Positions 19,347-27,055 of a stretch of 64,000 nucleotides of DNA are shown piece after piece. This stretch comes from Methylobacterium sp. J-026 (GTDB taxonomy: Bacteria > Pseudomonadota > Alphaproteobacteria > Rhizobiales > Beijerinckiaceae), in assembly GCF_022829585.1 (NCBI RefSeq), contig NZ_JAKSYC010000069.1, positions 104,635 through 168,634 on the forward strand, in the 5' to 3' direction. How positions within the stretch are numbered: the stretch's first letter is position 1; every line of letters begins with the position of its first letter. The position numbers were made by a program, and so were the translations under genes. The notes beneath the pieces are model-generated. The model ran no database searches. It was not told the DNA's origin and saw only the letters and a list, made by a program, of their open reading frames with translations.

Positions 19347-20480
19347 ATGGCGATGATGCGCGCGATCGGGCTGATGAGCGGCACCTCGCTGGACGGCGTC
19401 GACATCGCCCTGATCGAGACTGACGGCGAGGGGGTCCAAGTGGTCAAGGGCCACAACAACTTCCTCGAGCCGCTGGGGCCGACCGGCTACCGCGGCTACA
19501 GCGACGACGAGAAGGCGCTCCTGCGCGCCGCCACGAAGGACGCCGAGTCCGTCCTGCATCCCGGCGACCGGCCCGGCCGCCTGCCGGAGGCCGAGGCCTT
19601 CGTCACGCGGGCCCACGCCGAGGCCGTGGAGCGCTTCCTGGCCGAGAACGGCCTTGCCGTGGCCGACATCGACGTGATCGGCTTCCACGGCCAGACCGTC
19701 ATTCATCGGCCGGACCAGCGGATCTCGATCCAGATCGGCGACGGGCAGGCGATGGCCACCCGGCTCGGCATCCCGGTGGTCTCCGACCTGCGGAGGGCCG
19801 ATATCGAGGCGGGCGGCCAGGGGGCGCCGCTGGTGCCGGTCTTCCACAAGGCGCTTGCCGAGGCCTCGGGCTTCGACGGGCCGTTCGGCATCCTCAATAT
19901 CGGCGGCGTCGCCAACGCGACGCTGATCGATTCCCTAGGCGGCGTGATCGCCTTCGATACCGGACCGGGCAACGCGCTCATCGACGAGTGGATGCAGGAG
20001 CGTGAGGGCAAGAACCTCGACGATGGCGGCCGCACCGCCGCCCGGGGCCGGGCCGACGAGCCGCTGCTCGCCTGGCTGCTGACCCACCCGTTCTTCTTCC
20101 GGAAGCCGCCGAAATCGCTGGACCGGAACTGGTTCTCGCACAAGCTCGCCGGCCAGCTCTCCACCGAGGACGGCGCCGCAACGCTCACGGCCTTCACGGC
20201 GCGGGCTGTGGCCCGGGCGCTGGACCACGCCCCCGAGATCCCCACCCGCTGGATCGTGGCCGGCGGCGGCGCCCGCAACGGTGAGCTGGTGCGGCTGCTG
20301 AATTACCATCTGCGCGCCGAGATCACGACCGCGGACGCGATCGGCTGGTCCTCGGCCTATCTGGAGGCGCAGGCCTTCGCGTATCTCGCGGTGCGCTCGT
20401 TGAAGGGCCTCCCGATCACCTTCCCGTCGACCACCGGGGTGCGCGAGCCGATGACGGGCGGGATTCTGGCGCGCCCGTGA
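19347..20480 (+). CDS. anmK: Anhydro-N-acetylmuramic acid kinase
   Basis: Encodes 377 residues. The N-terminus MRAIGLMSGTSLDGVDIALIE is the family signature and ATP-binding loop. GFHGQTVIHRP, GAPLVPVFHKAL, NIGGVANATLI and FDTGPGNALIDEWM follow in the expected order, and WIVAGGGARNGELV closes the C-terminal lobe. The enzyme opens and phosphorylates 1,6-anhydro-N-acetylmuramic acid to N-acetylmuramate-6-phosphate in cell-wall recycling, downstream of NagZ. Its last codons overlap the next gene by GTGA, suggesting coupled translation with the McrB-N protein. Confidence 0.96.
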   Translation: MAMMRAIGLMSGTSLDGVDIALIETDGEGVQVVKGHNNFLEPLGPTGYRGYSDDEKALLRAATKDAESVLHPGDRPGRLPEAEAFVTRAHAEAVERFLAENGLAVADIDVIGFHGQTVIHRPDQRISIQIGDGQAMATRLGIPVVSDLRRADIEAGGQGAPLVPVFHKALAEASGFDGPFGILNIGGVANATLIDSLGGVIAFDTGPGNALIDEWMQEREGKNLDDGGRTAARGRADEPLLAWLLTHPFFFRKPPKSLDRNWFSHKLAGQLSTEDGAATLTAFTARAVARALDHAPEIPTRWIVAGGGARNGELVRLLNYHLRAEITTADAIGWSSAYLEAQAFAYLAVRSLKGLPITFPSTTGVREPMTGGILARP

Positions 20481-21106
20481 GCCTCGGCTACGCCCTGCGC
20501 CGCATCATCGAGGAATATCCGCTCGCGCGGCTCGACCCGCCAGCCGGGCATCCGCTCGCGGCCGTCATCCGGAAAGGGGCGCCGGACGAGTTGCGCGCCG
20601 CCCTCGAACCGATCGACGGACCGTTCCTCGTGAAGGGCAGCCCCGGCCGGGGCACGCGCTGGGCTGCCGTGCCGTGGCTGGCGATGTTCGACCCGGCCGT
20701 CACCACCAGCGCGACGCGCGGCTACTATCTGGTCTACCTGTTCCCGGCGCACCGCGAGGTCGTTCACCTGTCGCTAGCGCAGGGCACCGTGGCGGCGATC
20801 CGCGCGCACGGGGCCGGCGCAATCGATCATCTCCGGACGAGCGGCGCGATGCTCCGGGCACACCTTGAGGATTTCGCCGACCGGCTCCCAAACCGGACGA
20901 TCAGCCTCGGCACAATGGGCGAGTTGCCAGAGGGCTACGAGGCCGCACATATCCTCGGCACGACCTACGACCACGATGCCCTCGGGGACGAACGGCGGCT
21001 GCGAACCGATCTTGCCGTGGCCGTGGCTGCCTACCGGGCGCTCAAGGCGCGGGGCGGTCTTGCACTAAGATGCCGGCTTGTCACGAGCGTCGACAGCAGG
21101 GGGTGA
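20477..21106 (+). CDS. Stand-alone McrB N-terminal-like domain protein (MrcB_N / DUF3578)
   Basis: Encodes 209 residues from GTG 20477, inside the anmK stop. The centre reads FLVKGSPGRGTRWAAVPWLAMF, TTSATRGYYLVYLFPAHREVVHLSLAQGT and RTDLAVAVAAYRAL, the pattern I associate with the DUF3578/MrcB_N domain. In McrB and related nucleases this lies before a GTPase/AAA or HNH domain and is thought to contact DNA. Here no ATPase or nuclease domain is attached or encoded nearby. The last 15 residues (LALRCRLVTSVDSRG) look unlike the domain, so the C-terminus may be worn. Function is unknown; remnant of a restriction gene or a small DNA-binding protein are both possible. Confidence 0.7.
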   Translation: MSLGYALRRIIEEYPLARLDPPAGHPLAAVIRKGAPDELRAALEPIDGPFLVKGSPGRGTRWAAVPWLAMFDPAVTTSATRGYYLVYLFPAHREVVHLSLAQGTVAAIRAHGAGAIDHLRTSGAMLRAHLEDFADRLPNRTISLGTMGELPEGYEAAHILGTTYDHDALGDERRLRTDLAVAVAAYRALKARGGLALRCRLVTSVDSRG

Positions 21107-21231
21107 CGAGGGATGCGCGCTGGTCTCGCGCCGTCCATCTCGAAGCGGATTACGCCACGCTTTTCGCGAACCTCGAATGAGTCGCGCAGGTGGATAACGC
21201 GCTTTTCCCCTCGAAACCGACGGCGCGTTCC

Positions 21232-21459
21232 GTGTTGATCGCGAATGAACGTACGAAGCTGACGGCGATGTACGTCAACGCGATAGCCGGTTCGATCTTC
21301 ACGGTGGGCGGTTTGGCACCGATTTTCGCAGTGCTCTACACGTCAGGCCCTCCGAGCCTGCCGGTACCGGTGATCGTTGGTCTTGCCGTGATTTGCTGGA
21401 TCACGAGCGGCACCTTACATTATGCGGCACGGCGCTACCTGAAGGAGCTGCAAGGATGA
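21232..21459 (+). CDS. Micro membrane protein A, copy 1 (75 aa, two helices)
   Basis: GTG 21232 gives 75 residues, matching the 76-residue copy at 29077; the frame also reaches GTG 21190, which would add 14 residues. The plan is a polar NERTKL head, helix 1 (about 12-36, AMYVNAIAGSIFTVGGLAPIF), a Pro-rich turn, helix 2 (about 44-62), and a basic LHYAARRYLKELQ tail. Shared with copy 2 are NExTKLxA, VN, a G-x3-P-I stretch and LHxxxRRxL. GC content is visibly lower than in flanking genes, and the rare Leu codon TTA precedes CAT (21415-21420), as in copy 2. Family and function unknown. It overlaps the next ORF by ATGA. Confidence 0.7.
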   Translation: MLIANERTKLTAMYVNAIAGSIFTVGGLAPIFAVLYTSGPPSLPVPVIVGLAVICWITSGTLHYAARRYLKELQG

Positions 21460-21557
21460 GCCTCCTGAATGTCATTGTCGTGCTCAGCGTCCCGGCAGCC
21501 GCTCTCGTTCTCGGACTCGGGGCCATCCGTTATGCGCGGCGGGCCGATGGTCGCTGA
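21456..21557 (+). CDS. Micro membrane protein B, copy 1 (33 aa, one helix)
   Basis: ATG 21456 overlaps the stop of protein A, and AAGGA lies just upstream. The product has one hydrophobic helix (about 3-24, LLNVIVVLSVPAAALVLGLGAI) and a basic end, RYARRADGR. It resembles the 40-residue ORF at 29304 (MS start, a V-x-P-A kink in the helix, an Arg-rich tail). The same order and overlap in both places argue that this tiny frame is a real gene. No family recognised; it could be a partner, modulator or immunity-like protein for A. Confidence 0.6.
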   Translation: MSLLNVIVVLSVPAAALVLGLGAIRYARRADGR

Positions 21558-21582
21558 GGATCACGCAGGGTGAATGTGATCC
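21558..21582 (+). terminator. Small hairpin after micro-protein cassette 1
   Basis: GGATCAC (21558-21564) pairs with GTGATCC (21576-21582) across an 11-base loop, beginning directly after the stop of protein B. The stem is short and not very GC-rich, so a terminator role is tentative. aroC starts 90 bases further on. Confidence 0.35.
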
Positions 21583-21672
21583 GGTTCCGCCGATCGGCTC
21601 GAGCAGGAGGCGGAATAAGACGGTAGTCAGCCGTTTGTGCCCCCGCCGCTCCCGCGCTAAGGCAGCCGCGCC

Positions 21673-22773
21673 ATGTCGCATAACACCTTCGGCCACCTGT
21701 TCCGCGTCACGACCTTCGGCGAGAGCCACGGGGTCGCGCTGGGCTGCGTGGTCGATGGCTGCCCGCCCGGCCTGCCGCTGGAGGTTGAGGAGATCCAGGC
21801 GGAGCTCGACCGCCGCAAGCCCGGCCAGTCGCGCTTCACCACGCAGCGCCGCGAGCCCGATCAGGTGAAGATCCTGTCCGGCGTGTTCGCCGACGACCGC
21901 ACCGGCGGACGCCAGCTCACCACCGGCACGCCGATCGCGCTGACCATCGAGAACACCGACCAGCGCTCGAAGGATTATTCCGAGATCCGCGACAGCTACC
22001 GGCCCGGCCACGCCGACTACACCTACGAGGCCAAGTACGGCATCCGCGATTATCGCGGCGGCGGCCGCTCCTCCGCCCGGGAGACCGCGGCGCGTGTCGC
22101 GGCCGGCGCCGTGGCGCGCAAGGTCATCCCGGGCATCACCATCCGGGCGGCGCTCGTGCAGATGGGTCCGCACGCCGTCGACCGGTCCCGCTGGGACTGG
22201 GCCGAGGTCGGCAACAACCCGTTCTTCTGCCCCGATGCCGAGACGGCGGCCTTCTACGAGACCTATCTGGACGGGATCCGGAAGGACGGCTCGTCGGTAG
22301 GTGCGGTGATCGAAGTCGTGGCCGAGGGCGTGCCGCCGGGTCTCGGCGCGCCGGTCTACGGCAAGCTCGATGCGGATCTCGCCGCCGCCATGATGTCGAT
22401 CAACGCCGTGAAGGGCGTCGAGATCGGCGACGGGTTCGCGGCGGCCGCCCTGCGGGGCGAGGACAACGCCGACGAGATGCGCGCCGGCAACGGCGGGCAT
22501 CCGCGCTTCCTCGCCAACCATGCGGGCGGGATCCTCGGCGGCATCTCCAGCGGCGAGCCCGTGGTGGTCCGCTTCGCCGTGAAGCCGACCTCCTCGATCC
22601 TGACGTCGCGGCGCTCCGTCACCCGCGACGGCGCGGAGGTGGACCTCGTCACCAAGGGCCGCCACGATCCCTGCGTCGGCATCCGCGCCGTCCCGGTGGC
22701 GGAGGCCATGATGGCCTGCGTGCTCGCCGATCACTATCTGCGCCATCGCGGACAGGTCGGGCAGCAGCCCTGA
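21673..22773 (+). CDS. aroC: Chorismate synthase
   Basis: Encodes 366 residues, the normal length. The three family signatures are visible: [24 protein letters not shown] at the N-terminus, [19 protein letters not shown] in the centre and the C-terminal [25 protein letters not shown] and the [24 protein letters not shown] stretch line the FMN and EPSP site. It makes chorismate, the last shared step of the shikimate pathway that begins with the class II DAHP synthase at 54224. ribB follows after 28 bases and may share its transcript. Confidence 0.98.
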   Translation: MSHNTFGHLFRVTTFGESHGVALGCVVDGCPPGLPLEVEEIQAELDRRKPGQSRFTTQRREPDQVKILSGVFADDRTGGRQLTTGTPIALTIENTDQRSKDYSEIRDSYRPGHADYTYEAKYGIRDYRGGGRSSARETAARVAAGAVARKVIPGITIRAALVQMGPHAVDRSRWDWAEVGNNPFFCPDAETAAFYETYLDGIRKDGSSVGAVIEVVAEGVPPGLGAPVYGKLDADLAAAMMSINAVKGVEIGDGFAAAALRGEDNADEMRAGNGGHPRFLANHAGGILGGISSGEPVVVRFAVKPTSSILTSRRSVTRDGAEVDLVTKGRHDPCVGIRAVPVAEAMMACVLADHYLRHRGQVGQQP

Positions 22774-22801
22774 TCCCGCGACCGGCCCCAACGATTCGAG
22801 A

Positions 22802-23884
22802 ATGCCCGTGCCCCATTGCACCGTCACCGAGGCCATCGCGGCCTTCGCCAAGGGCGAGATCGTGGTCGTCACCGACGACGACGACCGCGAGAACGAGGGC
22901 GATCTTGTCGTCGCCGCCTCGCTCTGCACGCCGGAGAAGATGGCGTTCATCATCCGCAACACCTGCGGCATCGTCTGCGCGCCGCTGTCGCAGAGCGAGG
23001 CGCGCCGCCTCCACCTCGCCCCGATGGTGGCCTCGAACGACGCGCCGCTGGGCACCGCCTTCACGGTCACGGTGGACGTCAAGCACGGGCTGACCACGGG
23101 CATCTCGGCGGAACAGCGCTGCAACACGGTGCGGGCGCTCGCCAACGGCAATATGGGCGCGGGCGATTTCGTCCGGCCCGGCCATGTCTTCCCGCTGATC
23201 GCCCGGGACGGCGGCGTGCTCATGCGCTCGGGCCATACCGAGGCCGCGGTCGACCTGTGCAAGCTCGCCGAGCTGCCGCCGGTCGGGGTGATCTGCGAAC
23301 TCGCCAACGACGACGGCACCGTGATGAAGGGGCCGCAGATCGAGGCTTTCGCGACGACGCACGGGCTCAAGCAGGTCTCGGTGGCCGATCTCATCGCCTA
23401 CCGGCAGGCCCGCGACCGGCTGGTGGAGCGGGTCGGGCACTTCCCGGTCCGGTCGAATCACGGGGACATGACCGCCTACGTGTTCTCGACGCCGTTCGAA
23501 TCGATCCAGCAATTCGCCTTCGTGATGGGCGAGATCGGCGACGGCCGCGACGTGCTGGTGCGGCTCCACCGGTCCAACGTCGCCGCCGACGTGATCGGCG
23601 GGGGCCGGCAGATCGACGCGGTGCTGAAGCGGTTCGCGGCCGCCGGGCGCGGGGTGCTGGTCTACCTGCGCGACGGGACCGCGGGCGTGCCGGTGATGAG
23701 CGTGACCGAGGAGGGGACGGAGGCGCAGCGCGCCCGCCAATGGCGCGAGGTCGGCCTCGGCGCCCAGATCCTGCGCGACCTCGGCGTGGTCTCGATCCGC
23801 AACCTCGCGACGTCGTCGCGGGCGTATGTCGGCCTCTCGGGCTTCGGCATCGAGCTCCTGGGCGACGAACCTCTGGAGGGGTGA
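22802..23884 (+). CDS. ribB: 3,4-dihydroxy-2-butanone-4-phosphate synthase with degenerate GTP cyclohydrolase II-like tail
   Basis: Encodes 360 residues. The N-terminal domain (1-205) is a full DHBP synthase with the acidic loop TDDDDRENEGDLV, GHVFPLIARDGGVLMRSGHTEAAVDL and a C-terminal ELANDDGTVMKGPQ. The C-terminal part (about 210-355) aligns in shape with GTP cyclohydrolase II but lacks the zinc-binding cysteine motif: where RibA reads 'xGDxxGSxxCDC', this has VLVRLHRSNVAADVIGG. So only ribulose-5-phosphate to DHBP plus formate is expected, feeding riboflavin synthesis. A separate RibA is needed elsewhere. The 28-base gap after aroC leaves no room for an FMN riboswitch. Confidence 0.93.
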   Translation: MPVPHCTVTEAIAAFAKGEIVVVTDDDDRENEGDLVVAASLCTPEKMAFIIRNTCGIVCAPLSQSEARRLHLAPMVASNDAPLGTAFTVTVDVKHGLTTGISAEQRCNTVRALANGNMGAGDFVRPGHVFPLIARDGGVLMRSGHTEAAVDLCKLAELPPVGVICELANDDGTVMKGPQIEAFATTHGLKQVSVADLIAYRQARDRLVERVGHFPVRSNHGDMTAYVFSTPFESIQQFAFVMGEIGDGRDVLVRLHRSNVAADVIGGGRQIDAVLKRFAAAGRGVLVYLRDGTAGVPVMSVTEEGTEAQRARQWREVGLGAQILRDLGVVSIRNLATSSRAYVGLSGFGIELLGDEPLEG

Positions 23885-23894
23885 GCGACGCGCG

Positions 23895-24512
23895 TCAGGC
23901 GCGCCGCGCGACGGTCCAGATCGCGGCGCCGGCCATGATGGCGGCCGCACTCCGATTCAGCCGCGTCCGGAAGCGGGGTTTGCGCAGCGAGTCCCGCGCC
24001 CGCGCCGCCAGGGCGGCATAGGGCGTCATCACCAGGACGAGGACCGACGCGGTCAGGCCCACGAGGCTGGCGTAATCGCCGGGTGTGACGGCGCGAAGGT
24101 CGACCAGTGTCGGCAGCACGGCCAGATAGAAGACGATCGTCTTGGGGTTGGCCAGGGTGATGGTGAGCCCGGCGACGAAGCTCGCCAGCGGCCGGTCGGC
24201 CGGGCCGCCCTCCACCCGATCGGTCTGCCCGGCCGAGCGCCACAGACGCACCGCCAGATAGGTCAGATACAGGCCGGCGCAGAGCCGAACCACGATGAAG
24301 ACCTCGCCCAACGTCTCCGCGATCAGGGCCAACCCGAACACCGCGGCCGACAGGAAGGTCAGATCGCCGAGGATCAACCCGGCCGAGAACGCCATGGCGG
24401 CCCTGAAGCCGGAACCGAGGGCGCGCGCGATCAGGGCGACGACGCCGGGACCGGGTACGGCGGCGGCAACGCCGAGCGCCAGGGCGTAGGTCAGGAAGCC
24501 GGCGAGGGTCAT
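23895..24512 (-). CDS. LysE/RhtB-family amino-acid exporter
   Basis: Encodes 205 residues from ATG 24512; the longer frame to 24548 adds 12 non-hydrophobic residues. The family motif PGPGVVALIARALGSGFRAAMAFSAGLILGD stands after the first helix, and LANPKTIVFYLAVLP, the second signature, comes in the fourth helix region. Six hydrophobic segments are seen. Members pump amino acids or homoserine lactones outward; the substrate cannot be read from sequence. It is convergent with ribB (ten bases between stops). No LysG-type regulator is beside it. Confidence 0.87.
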   Translation of the reverse strand: MTLAGFLTYALALGVAAAVPGPGVVALIARALGSGFRAAMAFSAGLILGDLTFLSAAVFGLALIAETLGEVFIVVRLCAGLYLTYLAVRLWRSAGQTDRVEGGPADRPLASFVAGLTITLANPKTIVFYLAVLPTLVDLRAVTPGDYASLVGLTASVLVLVMTPYAALAARARDSLRKPRFRTRLNRSAAAIMAGAAIWTVARRA

Positions 24513-24662
24513 CGCGCCATATTCCGGGCGACCGCCGCGCGGGCCCAAACCCGGTTGATCAGATTCGCCCGCCCGCCCGCTCGCATGATTCTCGATGCTC
24601 CCTGAACGCGCCGATTATGTCCGCTCTGGCACCGGCGGCAATCGGGAGAACCGGAAGGAAGC

Positions 24663-25592
<930 letters not shown>

Positions 25593-25774
25593 GACGGTCG
25601 CTCCCGGGTCCGATCCTGTCGCGCGCCTGCAACAGGAGCCGGCAATGTGCCACGGGCGTAACGCGTGGACTACGGCGGCGTGCCCACCGCGATTAGGCTT
25701 GTCCCGATCTTCCGGTGAATGTCCCGGTCGCCGGTCCGGTCTTCGGGTCGGGATTGCCTATCGAGATTAGCGAC

Positions 25775-26353
25775 ATGCGCATCATCCCGATCATCGCCAG
25801 TGTAGGTCTCCTGGCGGGCTGCACCTTCAAGGGCGTGCCCGACCCTGCGCTCTCGGCCCGCGACACGGCCTTCATGGCGCTCGTGCCGGATGCCGAGTTC
25901 GATCCCCACTTCGCCCGTTACGAGATCAGCGACCCGACCCGGCAGCCGCCCGGGACGATCGTGGTCGAGACCAAGGAACGCCAGCTCTACCTCGTCCTGC
26001 CGAACGGGAAGGCGATCCGCTACGGCGTCTCCGTGGGCGACGAGGCCTATGGCTGGACCGGCAACGCCACGGTCGACCGCAAGGCCGAATGGCCGGCCTG
26101 GAACCCGCCGGCCGAGATGATCAAGCGCTGGCCGCATGTCCACGCCATGCAGGGCGGGCCGATGAACCCGCTCGGCGCCCGGGCCCTGTACCTGTCGGAC
26201 CACGGCAAGGACACGCTCTACCGGATCCACGGCACCAACGAGCCCGAGAAGATCGGGCAGGCGGTCTCGTCGGGCTGCATCCGCATGCGCAACATCGACG
26301 TGGTCGACCTCTTCAACCGCGTCCCCGTGGGCGCCACGGTCATCGTCCGGTAA
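25775..26353 (+). CDS. L,D-transpeptidase (YkuD domain) lipoprotein
   Basis: Encodes 192 residues from ATG 25775; an upstream in-frame start at 25715 would bury the signal sequence. The N-terminus MRIIPIIASVGLLAGC has a lipobox (LAGC, lipid-modified Cys16). The YkuD catalytic block reads IHGTNEPEKIGQAVSSGCIRMRN, with His152 and nucleophile Cys168 in the S-x-G-C-x-R motif. Such enzymes make 3-3 cross-links in peptidoglycan or attach proteins to it, acting in the periplasm. TIVVETKERQLYLVLPNGKAIRYGVSVG opens the domain as usual. Confidence 0.93.
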   Translation: MRIIPIIASVGLLAGCTFKGVPDPALSARDTAFMALVPDAEFDPHFARYEISDPTRQPPGTIVVETKERQLYLVLPNGKAIRYGVSVGDEAYGWTGNATVDRKAEWPAWNPPAEMIKRWPHVHAMQGGPMNPLGARALYLSDHGKDTLYRIHGTNEPEKIGQAVSSGCIRMRNIDVVDLFNRVPVGATVIVR

Positions 26354-26481
26354 CGCAACCGGTCAACGTCCCAATAAGCCTGCTTGCTCGCCGCGTGTTT
26401 ACCTGAACTCTCGTTCAGATCTGGCCATTAACTTCCGGCAGGGAAGCCGTCCCGTAAGTTGAAGGCACACAGGGACTAGCG

Positions 26482-26509
26482 CCGACCGAAGAAAGGTCGG
26501 GGAGGCAGG
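26482..26509 (+). promoter_or_regulatory. Hairpin abutting the ribosome-binding site of the 26515 gene
   Basis: CCGACC (26482-26487) and GGTCGG (26495-26500) form a 6-bp stem with a 7-base A-rich loop. It is immediately followed by the Shine-Dalgarno run GGAGGCAGG (26501-26509), five bases before the ATG. A stem so close to the ribosome site could tune translation; this is inference. Two more small inverted repeats lie upstream, at 26403-26418 and 26432-26446. Confidence 0.4.
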
Positions 26510-26514
26510 CAACC

Positions 26515-26955
26515 ATGACCGTGATCACCGTTCAACAATTCTGCAACCATGCGGTTTCGGCCGGCACGATCAGCGACGAGGACCTGCTCGTCCTCAAGCG
26601 CGAGGTTGTCCCGGACGGCCTCATGACCCGCGAGGATGCCGATCTGCTGATCGCCCTGGAGCGGGCGGTGATCGGCTCCGACGCCTATGCCGACTTCCTG
26701 GTGGCCTCCGTCGTCGACTTCGCCGTGTGGGGCAGCCGTCCGACCGGCTATATCGACCGGGACACCGCCGCCTGGCTCGCCGCCTCGCTCAGCGGCCGGG
26801 ACGGCCCGAGCCCGGTCGGCACCCGGATCGCCATGGCGATCGTCCGCGAGGCCCAGGGCAGCGCCGAATCGCTGATGGTGTTCGCCCTCGACGCCAACCG
26901 CCGGATCCGCGACGCGGTCCAGCCCGCGCGCACGAGCTTCGCGCTGGCGGCCTGA
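26515..26955 (+). CDS. Conserved-looking protein of unknown function, 146 aa
   Basis: A soluble, mostly helical, acidic protein with no signal peptide or membrane helix. A strong ribosome site (GGAGGCAGG) precedes the ATG. The sequence (VQQFCNHAVSAGTISDEDLLVLKREVVPDG, later REDADLLIALERAV, FAVWGSRPTGYIDRDTAAWLA) suggests two similar EF-hand-like or helix-turn units, DEDLL and REDADLL, but no calcium loop is complete. I do not recognise a named family. It is transcribed alone between the transpeptidase and pccA, with about 160 bases of upstream region that probably hold its promoter. Confidence 0.7.
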   Translation: MTVITVQQFCNHAVSAGTISDEDLLVLKREVVPDGLMTREDADLLIALERAVIGSDAYADFLVASVVDFAVWGSRPTGYIDRDTAAWLAASLSGRDGPSPVGTRIAMAIVREAQGSAESLMVFALDANRRIRDAVQPARTSFALAA

Positions 26956-27055
26956 GCGTTCGACACAGGCGCAGCTTCCGTCCGCGACGCATCTGATCTA
27001 TCGGGACCGTCAAGCCGGTGTGCAATCCGGCGATCTCGAAAGCAGTGCGCCAGCT

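Noticed and set aside
21232..21557. Micro-protein cassette as a classical type II toxin-antitoxin pair
   Set aside because: Both products are membrane proteins with no soluble DNA-binding antitoxin or known toxin fold. The relation is kept only as an open question.
22774..22801. FMN riboswitch ahead of ribB
   Set aside because: Only 28 bases separate aroC and ribB, far too short for the conserved aptamer.
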